From an uncultured Bacilli bacterium (GTDB taxonomy: Bacteria > Bacillota_I > Bacilli_A > RF39 > UBA660), in NCBI GenBank assembly GCA_934102255.1, contig CAKOSN010000003.1:32397-96396 (forward strand): a stretch of 64,000 nucleotides of DNA, in the 5' to 3' direction. The translations under genes and the position numbers were made by a program. Below are positions 43,218 to 51,281 of this stretch, one piece after another. Under the pieces are notes generated by a model that worked only from the letters and a program-made list of their open reading frames with translations, made no database searches and was not told where the DNA came from. Every line of letters starts with the position of its first letter. The first letter of the stretch is position 1.

Positions 43218-43239
43218 CAGACTTGGTAAAAAAAAGGAA

Positions 43240-43437
43240 CTAGTTTTCTACCTTGATTAAACCTTTTTCTAATTCTTCAAGGGCTCTACCTAGTTCTTTT
43301 TTACTCTTGTATTCATTTTCATTCATTTGAAAATGTTTGTTTTCCATCATTTGCTTACTACGACGTGAAGCAATGTGTACTAATTTGTACTTTGAGTCAA
43401 CAATGTTTAAAAGTTTATCAATAGATGGGTATAACAT
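43240..43437 (-). CDS. rpoZ: RNA polymerase omega subunit
   Basis: 65 residues from the ATG at 43437: MLYPSIDKLLNIVDSKYKLVHIASRRSKQM is the omega N-terminus with the IASRRS(R/K)Q motif near residue 22. The upstream GTG at 43446 overlaps the AAGGAGTG ribosome site and so is not the start. Omega aids RNA polymerase assembly and ppGpp response. The usual neighbour gmk is not adjacent. Confidence 0.92.
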   Translation of the reverse strand: MLYPSIDKLLNIVDSKYKLVHIASRRSKQMMENKHFQMNENEYKSKKELGRALEELEKGLIKVEN

Positions 43438-43540
43438 ATTAATCACTCCTTACATAAAATATGATACTATCTTTTCAAGAATTTATCATAATTTTTCTAA
43501 AAAATTGACACTTTCTTGACACTTTTTCTTCACTAATTCC

Positions 43541-43616
43541 GATTTTGTGCTAAATGAGCCATTTGTTATTTCTGATTTTGTGCTAAATTGGCTATTTATT
43601 ATTCTTGATTTTGTGC
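43541..43616 (+). repeat. Three tandem copies of a 33-bp repeat
   Basis: GATTTTGTGC starts at 43541, 43574 and 43607, with period 33. The first two units share GATTTTGTGCTAAAT and a TATTT-rich second half, and the third is cut after 10 bases. It lies in the 5' region of rpoZ, between rpoZ and the pilin-like gene. No ORF crosses it. Confidence 0.8.
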
Positions 43617-43648
43617 AAACGACAGTATTAATTTTAAAATTCAACATT

Positions 43649-43679
43649 TTAAAAAGTAGTCTAATTTCTTAAACTACTT
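43649..43679 (-). terminator. Terminator overlapping the pilin-like stop codon
   Basis: On the minus strand AAGTAGTTTAA (43679-43669) pairs with TTAGACTACTT (43664-43654) with one wobble over a GAAA loop, followed by T5. Confidence 0.88.
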
Positions 43680-44031
43680 CTGCATATACTTCATCTTTTT
43701 CTTCATCGTAAATAAGATGAATTTTAATATTTAACATGGAACTACCATCTCTTATATCTGTAACATCACCATTAGTACTCCCAATATAACCTTTATCTAC
43801 TAAGTCTTTAATACTTACTATATAAGAATTATTTTCTTTTACTTCACTTTTAATAGTATTACCATACTTAGTGGCTTGATTAAGATAAAGTTCTAATGAT
43901 TCGTCATATAAAGTATCCTTATTATTTTCAAAAGCATGACTAAGTTTAGGTACAGTAAATAAAGTAACAAGTCCTAAGGCTATAATTACTACTAATATAT
44001 CAATAAAAGTATATCCATTTTTCTTACGCAT
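43669..44031 (-). CDS. Orphan type IV pilin/pseudopilin-like protein
   Basis: 120 residues from the ATG at 44031, preceded by GGAGG. The N-terminus KKNGYTFIDILVVIIALGLVTLF is a prepilin-type signal (cleavage after Gly; family G-FTLxE). The conserved Glu at position 5 is Asp here. A short acidic beta-rich head follows. Com- or PilT-type assembly genes and a prepilin peptidase are absent from the window, so function is open: competence-like pseudopilus or an isolated surface subunit. An upstream in-frame ATG at 44064 lacks a good ribosome site. Confidence 0.8.
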   Translation of the reverse strand: MRKKNGYTFIDILVVIIALGLVTLFTVPKLSHAFENNKDTLYDESLELYLNQATKYGNTIKSEVKENNSYIVSIKDLVDKGYIGSTNGDVTDIRDGSSMLNIKIHLIYDEEKDEVYAEVV

Positions 44032-44092
44032 TTTTGCCTCCACTACACTACTAATATACCACAATATCTTTTAAAAGCCAAAAATAGAATTT

Positions 44093-45424
44093 TTAGAAGA
44101 TAGTTAAATTCTTATTATTTTGGAACTTATCCATAAAGTCACAGATAGTAATTGATGTTTTTTCTTGAATATTCATAGAGTTTTTATTACCATTTATAGC
44201 ATTAATAAATGATAGTAATTGATTTCTTATTCCTTCTCCATTTAATTGATAAAAATATCTTTTATTATTATTCATATTTTCATATCTTATTTCAAAATAA
44301 TCAGGTTTCCACCAAGGAGAAGGAACAATTAAATAACCATTAGTGCCGGTTACTATTAATTCACCTTCAGATTTAGCCCCTTCGGCCACTTTTAGCGTTG
44401 CAACAGCATTATCATATACTAAATCTAATCTAGTAAATAAGTCATTATTATCGGTAGTCATTTTTGTATAAAAGTGATATTTATTGAAATTACACCCTAA
44501 GATATCAAGAATTGGTATTAAGGCTTGTGCTCCTAAGTTATTAAAACTTTGGGCTTTTTTAGTTTTAATATAATTACTCATATTAGTTATACTAGCCTCT
44601 ACAGATAAAACATTACCTATCTCGCCACCCTTAATTAATAATAACATACGAGAATAAGCCATGGCATAAGAAGTACGATTAGCATCCATTAAGACTAACT
44701 TTTTCTTTTTAGCAAGAGCAAATAATTCCTTGCATTTCTTTTTATTATTACAAATAGGTGATTCACATAATACGTGTTTCCCCGCATTTAAACTCCTCAT
44801 TATCTCATCATAATGTTTATCTATTGGCGAATTAATGTAAACAGCATCAACTTTACTAAGAAGATCATCTAAATTATCCGTAGTAATCTCTAATTCTTTA
44901 ACAGGTGATTTTTCTTTTAAGACATTCTTAGGAGCATTAGTACAAATACCTATAATTTTAATACCATTAACATAGTTATCTTCCAAACAATATTTATTTA
45001 GAAAATCAATATCATCACCCACAACTCCCATTTTTATTTCATGTTGTTCACATCGAATTTGAGTACTTGATATTCCTTCGGTTCTGGGTAGATATACGAC
45101 ATTACAATATTCTTTTAAATAATCAAACTTTCCTTCCCAGTCCGATCCTAAAACAAAAGTATCTATACCATATCTTTTGATATCATCAATTTTTTGACCA
45201 ATATACTCTTCTACAATTATTTCATCGGCAAGTCCGGTACTACGAACATTATTTATACGTTCAGCCAGAGATTGACGAACATTTATTTTGCCTCTTTTCC
45301 GGTCAAAATCTTCCGAAGTAACCCCAACAATTAGGTAATCTCCCAAGGCTTTTGCTCTTTCTAGTAATCTAATATGACCATAATGTAGAAAATCATAAGT
45401 ACCATATGTAATAACTTTTTTCAT
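44093..45424 (-). CDS. Fusion of a TagD-like cytidylyltransferase and a Gfo/Idh/MocA oxidoreductase
   Basis: 443 residues. Residues 1-130 are a glycerol-3-phosphate cytidylyltransferase-like domain: TYGTYDFLHYGHIRLLERAK (HxGH), GVTSEDFDRKRGK and EGISSTQIR. From about 140 a Gfo/Idh/MocA dehydrogenase follows: MGVVGDD, YINSPIDKHYDEIMRSLNAGKHVLCESPI (family EKP reads ESP, so the usual catalytic Lys is lost), then a C-terminal substrate domain. The first half should activate a phosphoalcohol as a CDP derivative. The second may oxidise or reduce it, or may be inactive. The stop of the upstream aminotransferase gene overlaps its start by 1 base, so the two are co-translated. Confidence 0.88.
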   Translation of the reverse strand: MKKVITYGTYDFLHYGHIRLLERAKALGDYLIVGVTSEDFDRKRGKINVRQSLAERINNVRSTGLADEIIVEEYIGQKIDDIKRYGIDTFVLGSDWEGKFDYLKEYCNVVYLPRTEGISSTQIRCEQHEIKMGVVGDDIDFLNKYCLEDNYVNGIKIIGICTNAPKNVLKEKSPVKELEITTDNLDDLLSKVDAVYINSPIDKHYDEIMRSLNAGKHVLCESPICNNKKKCKELFALAKKKKLVLMDANRTSYAMAYSRMLLLIKGGEIGNVLSVEASITNMSNYIKTKKAQSFNNLGAQALIPILDILGCNFNKYHFYTKMTTDNNDLFTRLDLVYDNAVATLKVAEGAKSEGELIVTGTNGYLIVPSPWWKPDYFEIRYENMNNNKRYFYQLNGEGIRNQLLSFINAINGNKNSMNIQEKTSITICDFMDKFQNNKNLTIF

Positions 45425-46497
45425 CAGAATATCCCCTGTTCATGCATTGTTTTAAGAGCCGCAAGCAATTTATCGTAATCATTCTTAGTTAAAGCCCCTA
45501 TATGTCCTACTCTAAAGATTTTATCTTTCAAATCGCCTCCATTAGGGCAAACCCATATTTGATAATTATCTTTTAATACAGTAAATATTTCATAAGCATT
45601 ATTTTTTAAAGGATGAAGAGCACTAACCGCGTTAGAACAATTATCCGGCACAATTTCTAAAGGTAAATCTTTAATAGATTCTCGAAAATAGGCAGCCAAC
45701 TCTTTAGTATTTTGAATACTTTTTGAAACCCCACCGTTTTCATCTATTAAATGTAAGCGTTTATTTATTTGTCTTAATATTGAAACCGCAGGAGTAAATG
45801 GTGTTTGACCTCTTTGAGCGTTTTCCAAAGCACTTTTTAAATCTAAATACATCGACTTTGATTCATTATTATATACTCTTTTAACCGCTCTATCGGCTAA
45901 GACAATAATAGAAATTCCTGGAGGACAGGCTAAGGCTTTTTGAGAACCAGTTATCATAACATCAGCATTTAATTTTTCCATATCAAATTCATCCGCTAAA
46001 AAAGCACTGATACAATCAACTATTAATAGCATATTATTTCTTTTGCAAAAATCACTTAATAAATTTATATCATATAACTCACCAGTTGATGTTTCATGAT
46101 AATTTACTAAAGCACAAGTAAAATTAGAATTTTCGTATTTTTCTATATCTTTTTTAGTAAAACCACAACCAGTATCTAACTTCAACTCTTCATAAGCAAT
46201 GCCATGTAACTGACATAACTTAACAAAGCGGGTTCCAAAACTACCCCCATTAATTATTAAGGCTTTATCTTTAGTATTTAAAACATTCATAACAGTTGCT
46301 TCCATCGCCGCTGTTCCAGAACCGGTTAAGAAAACGGCTTTGGCATCACTTGGAGCCTGGGCTAATTTTTTTATTAAAGCCTCATTTTCTAACATTATTT
46401 TAGAAAATTCTGGGGTTCTAAAATAAGGAACTTGTTCTGAACCAATCTCTAATATTTCCTCACTAGATTGAACTGGTCCAACTGTAAAATTCAACAT
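45424..46497 (-). CDS. Class V (PLP-dependent) aminotransferase
   Basis: 357 residues from the ATG at 46497 (MLNFTVGPVQ); a GTG at 46506 is in frame but in the ribosome-site region. Fold-type I signatures: FLTGSGTAAMEA (PLP-phosphate loop), VNYHETSTGELYD, LLIVDCISAF (Asp) and ITGSQKALACPPG (PLP Lys). It resembles the alanine-glyoxylate and 2-aminoethylphosphonate-pyruvate transaminase group. No phosphoenolpyruvate mutase is present, so an amino-alcohol phosphate product is as likely as an aminophosphonate. It is coupled to the cytidylyltransferase-oxidoreductase gene. Confidence 0.85.
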   Translation of the reverse strand: MLNFTVGPVQSSEEILEIGSEQVPYFRTPEFSKIMLENEALIKKLAQAPSDAKAVFLTGSGTAAMEATVMNVLNTKDKALIINGGSFGTRFVKLCQLHGIAYEELKLDTGCGFTKKDIEKYENSNFTCALVNYHETSTGELYDINLLSDFCKRNNMLLIVDCISAFLADEFDMEKLNADVMITGSQKALACPPGISIIVLADRAVKRVYNNESKSMYLDLKSALENAQRGQTPFTPAVSILRQINKRLHLIDENGGVSKSIQNTKELAAYFRESIKDLPLEIVPDNCSNAVSALHPLKNNAYEIFTVLKDNYQIWVCPNGGDLKDKIFRVGHIGALTKNDYDKLLAALKTMHEQGIF

Positions 46498-46516
46498 AAA
46501 AATCACTCACTTCTTG

Positions 46517-46777
46517 TTATTTTTCTATTTTAATCTCATCAGATTCTACTTCTTTATTTTTATTTTCATCTATGCCTAATTTATTTTGGACATTCTTTTT
46601 AATTTTACGAAAATAAATACCGATAAAGGCTCCTACGGCAATTACAATTCCCGCCACAGCTTGAATGGCGTAAGTCATAACCGATGGATCAATATATGCC
46701 AAAGCAGTCTCACTTAACATTATAATAACTAGTAATGTATATATGGATAAAATTCCAATTTTATTTATTTTTTTCAT
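46517..46777 (-). CDS. Small membrane protein of the polymer cluster
   Basis: 86 residues: a signal-like helix (about 6-27, SETALAYID), a second hydrophobic segment (about 34-57), a basic stretch and an acidic tail. It overlaps the YidC-TagF gene by 17 bases, so it is translated with it. It may be an accessory subunit of the polymer machinery. No family is known to me. Confidence 0.7.
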   Translation of the reverse strand: MKKINKIGILSIYTLLVIIMLSETALAYIDPSVMTYAIQAVAGIVIAVGAFIGIYFRKIKKNVQNKLGIDENKNKEVESDEIKIEK

Positions 46778-48857
46778 TTTCTTTTTTTCTCTTTTCTATA
46801 TTTTCTTTTACTATATCTATTAAATAAAGGGCACCCTTTTCGGCCGAATTACCTAAATTATAGATACTATCATTTAATAAATCTTCAATTTTTTTCGAAT
46901 ATTCTTTTTCATTCTTAAATAAATAATCTATCGTCGCATTTATCTTCTTTAAATCATTAACTTCTAGACTTTTACCAATAATTTCTCGCGACCAAATATT
47001 TATTGGTTCTACCTTGATATCTTTATAATTAGGATTCATTATTTTCATTGGTGTATTAATAAATACTACCGGTTTTTTGGTCGTATAAGCATACTCATAA
47101 CCAATACTTGACCAATCAGTAATTAACATATCAGCATTAAAAACAGTATCATTTTTAGAAAAATCAGTTTGAATTTCAATATTTTTATTATTCTTATATT
47201 TTTCTTTTAATCTATCAAATTTTTCAGCAAAATGTCTTACTTCTTGAGGATGGGGTCTAACAATAATTTTATATGTCTTATTAGTTTTTAAATTATCTAT
47301 TAATTCTTCTAAACATAAATCACAAATGTTATCTTTTTGCCAAGAAGGTGCTATTAAAATGGATTTATTTTTATTTGCTTTTTTAGTATTTTTATCCTTT
47401 TTATAATCAGCAATCATATCATCTAATAAAGAATATCCCCAATTAAATACTTTATTTTCCAACCCAAATTTCTTATAAGTAGCCTCGGCTTCTAATCTTT
47501 GATATTTTCCGCAAGCAAAGAATATATCATAAGCATTTATTGATTTGTAACGCTGTGTTAAATTAATACTATCAATACCATGAGGAATAAATACATAAGT
47601 TATATCTTTTCTTATATAACTTCTTTTAAGATGATAAGAATCTAAATCAGGCATAGTCATAACTACTACATCAGCATCCATTTTCATCATTAAAGTAATA
47701 AGTTTCTTTTCTTCTATATAATAAGGTTTAAGATTAGGATTACTTTCAGCCATTTTAAATATATTATCATTATAATCACTAGTTATATAGTGAATCACTA
47801 TATTTGTATGTTTAAGTAAATACTCAATAATTCCTTTAAAATATTTATAAAAGCCATTAGATTCTGAATAGAAAACTAAATGTTTATTAGCAATCTTAAA
47901 GAATCTTTTATAATCTTCTTTTTCTTTTTTTATTTGTTCTTTACTTCTTTTTTTAGTCTTATCGAGATTAGATAGTTCTTTTAATTCTTTAGTTGTTTTT
48001 TCTAATTCTTCATAGTTTACATATTTTTTAGGATTTATCCAAATGTTTAATAACCATTGTAAAACAACTGCAAATAAATTACTAAAAGTCCAATAAAGGG
48101 CAACACCAGCAGGAACAAAGAAACCAAGATACAATGATAATCCTACGGATAAAATAACCATTGACCATTGATTAAGTTTAGATTGTTCTTGTTGCAAAAC
48201 GTTCATAAGATTTTGACATACGCACATAATAAGAGCACTTAAGGCTGCAATTACGGGTATCCAGATGGCAATACCACCTTTACTTTCAGCAATCCAGCTC
48301 ATATCAAATCCTAAGAAGTTTAAGTTTAAATCTTGGGCTTGTTTAACCGTTTCCTGATAATTATTTTTATTAGTAAAATTAGGATATTTATCTAATTTAT
48401 CAGCCTTTAAATCATTAAGAATTGTTAACTCTAGCGAAGAAGATTCCGGATTTACACTACTATCGTTTTGAATAAGATCATTTTTTAAAATAGTAACTTC
48501 TTCACTATTGATATTTAGTATATAAGTAAGAGGTTTATTAATAACTTCTACTAATCCCATTAATAAAACAATTTGAATAATAAGTGGTACTAATGAAATT
48601 AAGGCATTATATTTTTCTTTTTTATACAGTTTTGCTGTTTCATCAGCAATTTTATCATTATCACCAAAACAATCAATTTTTATTTTATTAATACTTGGTT
48701 GCATTTTAACCATTTTAATAGAATTCTTTTGGACCCAAATACTAATTGGTAATAATATTACTTTACTAAGAAATGTAAATATTATTATTGCTACTCCATA
48801 ATTTTTACATAATGAGTAACAAAAAGACATTATTGTTCCTAAAACATTTGCTATCAT
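46761..48857 (-). CDS. YidC-like insertase fused to a CDP-glycerol glycerophosphotransferase (TagF-like)
   Basis: 698 residues. Residues about 1-270 are a YidC/Oxa1 domain with five transmembrane helices (YGVAIIIFTFLSKVILLPI, then MQPSINKI, and FFVPAGVALYWTFSNLFAV). The conserved groove Arg in the first helix is Lys. After a charged linker, residues about 330-690 are a CDP-glycerol:poly(glycerophosphate) glycerophosphotransferase with FIPHGID, IVRPHPQE and ITDWSSIGYEYAYTTKK. The fusion ties a polymerase to the membrane through an insertase-like part. It sits with a sulfatase-fold transferase and a cytidylyltransferase, so a teichoic-acid-like polymer is the likely product. Confidence 0.88.
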   Translation of the reverse strand: MIANVLGTIMSFCYSLCKNYGVAIIIFTFLSKVILLPISIWVQKNSIKMVKMQPSINKIKIDCFGDNDKIADETAKLYKKEKYNALISLVPLIIQIVLLMGLVEVINKPLTYILNINSEEVTILKNDLIQNDSSVNPESSSLELTILNDLKADKLDKYPNFTNKNNYQETVKQAQDLNLNFLGFDMSWIAESKGGIAIWIPVIAALSALIMCVCQNLMNVLQQEQSKLNQWSMVILSVGLSLYLGFFVPAGVALYWTFSNLFAVVLQWLLNIWINPKKYVNYEELEKTTKELKELSNLDKTKKRSKEQIKKEKEDYKRFFKIANKHLVFYSESNGFYKYFKGIIEYLLKHTNIVIHYITSDYNDNIFKMAESNPNLKPYYIEEKKLITLMMKMDADVVVMTMPDLDSYHLKRSYIRKDITYVFIPHGIDSINLTQRYKSINAYDIFFACGKYQRLEAEATYKKFGLENKVFNWGYSLLDDMIADYKKDKNTKKANKNKSILIAPSWQKDNICDLCLEELIDNLKTNKTYKIIVRPHPQEVRHFAEKFDRLKEKYKNNKNIEIQTDFSKNDTVFNADMLITDWSSIGYEYAYTTKKPVVFINTPMKIMNPNYKDIKVEPINIWSREIIGKSLEVNDLKKINATIDYLFKNEKEYSKKIEDLLNDSIYNLGNSAEKGALYLIDIVKENIEKRKKENEKNK

Positions 48858-48870
48858 GATTTCACCCTAT

Positions 48871-50505
48871 TTATCTATTAAATTCCTTTCCTGTTTTAAC
48901 TAAAGTATTTAAATCCCAAGCCTTACCGGTCTGAGTATATTCAACCATATGGTCTTCTTTATTAAACAAATAAAACAAATATCTTCTTTCTCTTTTATCT
49001 GTTATATCAGCAAATAACTCACCAGACTTTTTGCCGTTTAAAAGGTCAGCATAAGCATCATTTAAATCAGTATATGATATGGATTTATCAGATACTTTCA
49101 TCTTTTTGTATTCTTCGTTTTTACCTTTAATGTAAAGGATGGGATTTTGCCGTCCTTCCGCACTTACTAAACTATAACCATGATCAGCCATAATAATAAT
49201 GTTAGAATTATTATAAACATCATTGTCTTTTAATTTATTCAAATACTTTTCAATAATCTTTATACATCCTTCTAGTTTTTGATCATAGGTTCCCCCTTCA
49301 TTACTAATATAATTTACATTTTCATCCAAATCAAAAGGAACATGACCACCTTCTATATGAATAAATTTAAATTGTTTTTCAAATTTTTTAACCAATTGTT
49401 TTTCTAAATAATTATTGTAATAGTTAATATCGTTTAAATCAAAGATATCGGTATCAGCAATCTTAGTTTTATTAAAATCCATACTCTCAATATGAGAATA
49501 TTTTTTTAAATAAAACGGTAAATATTTAAATAAGGAATACTTAATTTCTTGATTAGCAAATAAACGAAAATTGTATTTATTGTTCATAGTTAAATTTTGT
49601 ATTTTTGAAGCATTTTTACTATTATATATAATCTCAGTATCATAAATATTTACATCATATTTTTTTTCATATAAATTTTTTAATAATTCAGAATTATCTA
49701 AGGCCTTGCTATAATATTTAGCAAACTCTTCTTCATTATTGTTCCATATTCCTGATAAAATAAAGGGAATCGAATCTCTTGTAAAGGGATATGTAGACAT
49801 TGTATCGGGATAATAAGTAAAATCCTTTAAAATTTTATTGTATTTTTTCTCCTGAATAATTTTATTAAACATTCTTGAATCAACTGCATCTAATAAAAAT
49901 ATAATAAAATTTTCATCAACCGAATAATTTTCTAAATTCCTAGTAGTTGCCGTTACATTAATATCTTTATTTAAATTAGACGAAGTCATAGTAGTTGTTA
50001 ATAAGGAAACAAGCAACATTGCTCCGATGGCTAAACTAACATATTTTAAACTAGTAATAGTTTTATCTAACTTTATTTTCTTTATTAAAACACCAGTTAC
50101 TAATGATACAGCACCTAAAACAGCAAAAGATATAATAGAGGCTTTAGTATAATTGCTCCAAATAATAGCACTCCCATCTAATGAAGGTAACATTCCGACA
50201 AGATAATTGCCTTCAATATAGGTTGTAATAAGTAAAACAAAACCTACAATTAAGGAATATTTAAAAATTTTATCTTTTCTTATCACTTTTTTAGTAACAA
50301 AATAAGTTAGCAAATAAATAATAACAACAACAAATAAACAAATAACAAATAAAACCCCTACTACCGGTAATAAAGTATTTATATCAAACCATAAATCATT
50401 AGGATTATTTAAAAACATAATAATTGGTTCATAAACAAACATCATAAAACTAATAATTAAACCAATAATAAAGGCTGGTAACATATCATTAACAAACTTC
50501 TTCAT
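48871..50505 (-). CDS. LtaS-like sulfatase-fold membrane phosphotransferase
   Basis: 544 residues: about five N-terminal transmembrane helices (residues 1-190), then an extracellular alkaline-phosphatase/sulfatase-fold domain with LLDAVDSRMF (metal Asp), STYPFTRDSIPFILSG (catalytic Thr region), HIEGGHVPF and IIMADHGYSL. Family members transfer glycerol phosphate or phosphoethanolamine outside the membrane. It starts the lower cluster and has its own promoter (50536-50564), so transcription can be separate from the glycosyltransferases above. Confidence 0.88.
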   Translation of the reverse strand: MKKFVNDMLPAFIIGLIISFMMFVYEPIIMFLNNPNDLWFDINTLLPVVGVLFVICLFVVVIIYLLTYFVTKKVIRKDKIFKYSLIVGFVLLITTYIEGNYLVGMLPSLDGSAIIWSNYTKASIISFAVLGAVSLVTGVLIKKIKLDKTITSLKYVSLAIGAMLLVSLLTTTMTSSNLNKDINVTATTRNLENYSVDENFIIFLLDAVDSRMFNKIIQEKKYNKILKDFTYYPDTMSTYPFTRDSIPFILSGIWNNNEEEFAKYYSKALDNSELLKNLYEKKYDVNIYDTEIIYNSKNASKIQNLTMNNKYNFRLFANQEIKYSLFKYLPFYLKKYSHIESMDFNKTKIADTDIFDLNDINYYNNYLEKQLVKKFEKQFKFIHIEGGHVPFDLDENVNYISNEGGTYDQKLEGCIKIIEKYLNKLKDNDVYNNSNIIIMADHGYSLVSAEGRQNPILYIKGKNEEYKKMKVSDKSISYTDLNDAYADLLNGKKSGELFADITDKRERRYLFYLFNKEDHMVEYTQTGKAWDLNTLVKTGKEFNR

Positions 50506-50535
50506 AATACACTTCCCACTCTTACGTACAACCTA

Positions 50536-50564
50536 AGTATAACACAGTAAATTATGTCCGTAAA
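50536..50564 (-). promoter_or_regulatory. Promoter of the lower polymer operon
   Basis: On the minus strand TTTACG (50564-50559), a 17-base spacer and TATACT (50541-50536) precede the sulfatase-fold gene by about 30 bases. It divides the large minus-strand block into two transcription units. Confidence 0.55.
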
Positions 50565-50726
50565 CAAAAATCACCATTACAAACCCATAGGAACTTTTAA
50601 ATCTAAATACCAAAGTTTAATTTTTCATTAATTTAAACAACGTGCTCTAAACTTATATAAAATTTTTTTAAACTTTAAAAAAATCCTATACCCCTTTTTC
50701 AAGATAATATAGAATTTTAATTAATA

Positions 50727-51281
50727 TTAGATCATTTTATCTACTACCATTACTGCCGCACCAGTCTTTCTGGCAGCCTCAATTCCAACTTCGGAATCCT
50801 CAAAGATAATCGTATCTTTAGGCAAAATATTAAACCTATTAATTGCTAAATTAAATCCTTCTGGATCTGGTTTTGTTTTTTTGACATCCTCAGCGGTTAA
50901 AATTAAATCAAAACAATCTTTAGTTTTAGTATACTCTAATATTTCTAAAGTGTTTTTTTTAGAAGCAGTTGTTACCAGTGCGGTTTTATAAGTACCATGA
51001 ATTAAGTTTATAATATTAAATAAGTGATTATTTACAATTACTTTATCTAAATTTTTAGCATAGAATTGTTTTTTTAAATTATGAATATCTTCAACTTTCT
51101 TTTCATCGTAATTAACTAGTTTAGGAATAAATACAGTATAATGTCTACCATTGCAATAATTACAATAATAATCATAATCAAGCTCAACATTATATTTTTC
51201 TAAAGCCTCTTTATAAGCATAATAATTAACATCGTTAGTATTAAATAAAGTACCATCCATATCAAAAATTGCTAATTTCAC
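50727..51281 (-). CDS. HAD-family phosphatase (beta-phosphoglucomutase-like)
   Basis: 184 residues from a GTG start that overlaps the TGA of the upstream gene by 4 bases. HAD motifs: IFDMDGTLFNT (I), ALVTTASKKNTL (II), KTKPDPEGFNLA (III) and IIFEDSEVGIEAAR (IV), with a small helical cap. It probably removes a phosphate from a sugar-phosphate or alcohol-phosphate made by its cluster partners (NTase and kinase-fold protein). Confidence 0.88.
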   Translation of the reverse strand: MKLAIFDMDGTLFNTNDVNYYAYKEALEKYNVELDYDYYCNYCNGRHYTVFIPKLVNYDEKKVEDIHNLKKQFYAKNLDKVIVNNHLFNIINLIHGTYKTALVTTASKKNTLEILEYTKTKDCFDLILTAEDVKKTKPDPEGFNLAINRFNILPKDTIIFEDSEVGIEAARKTGAAVMVVDKMI

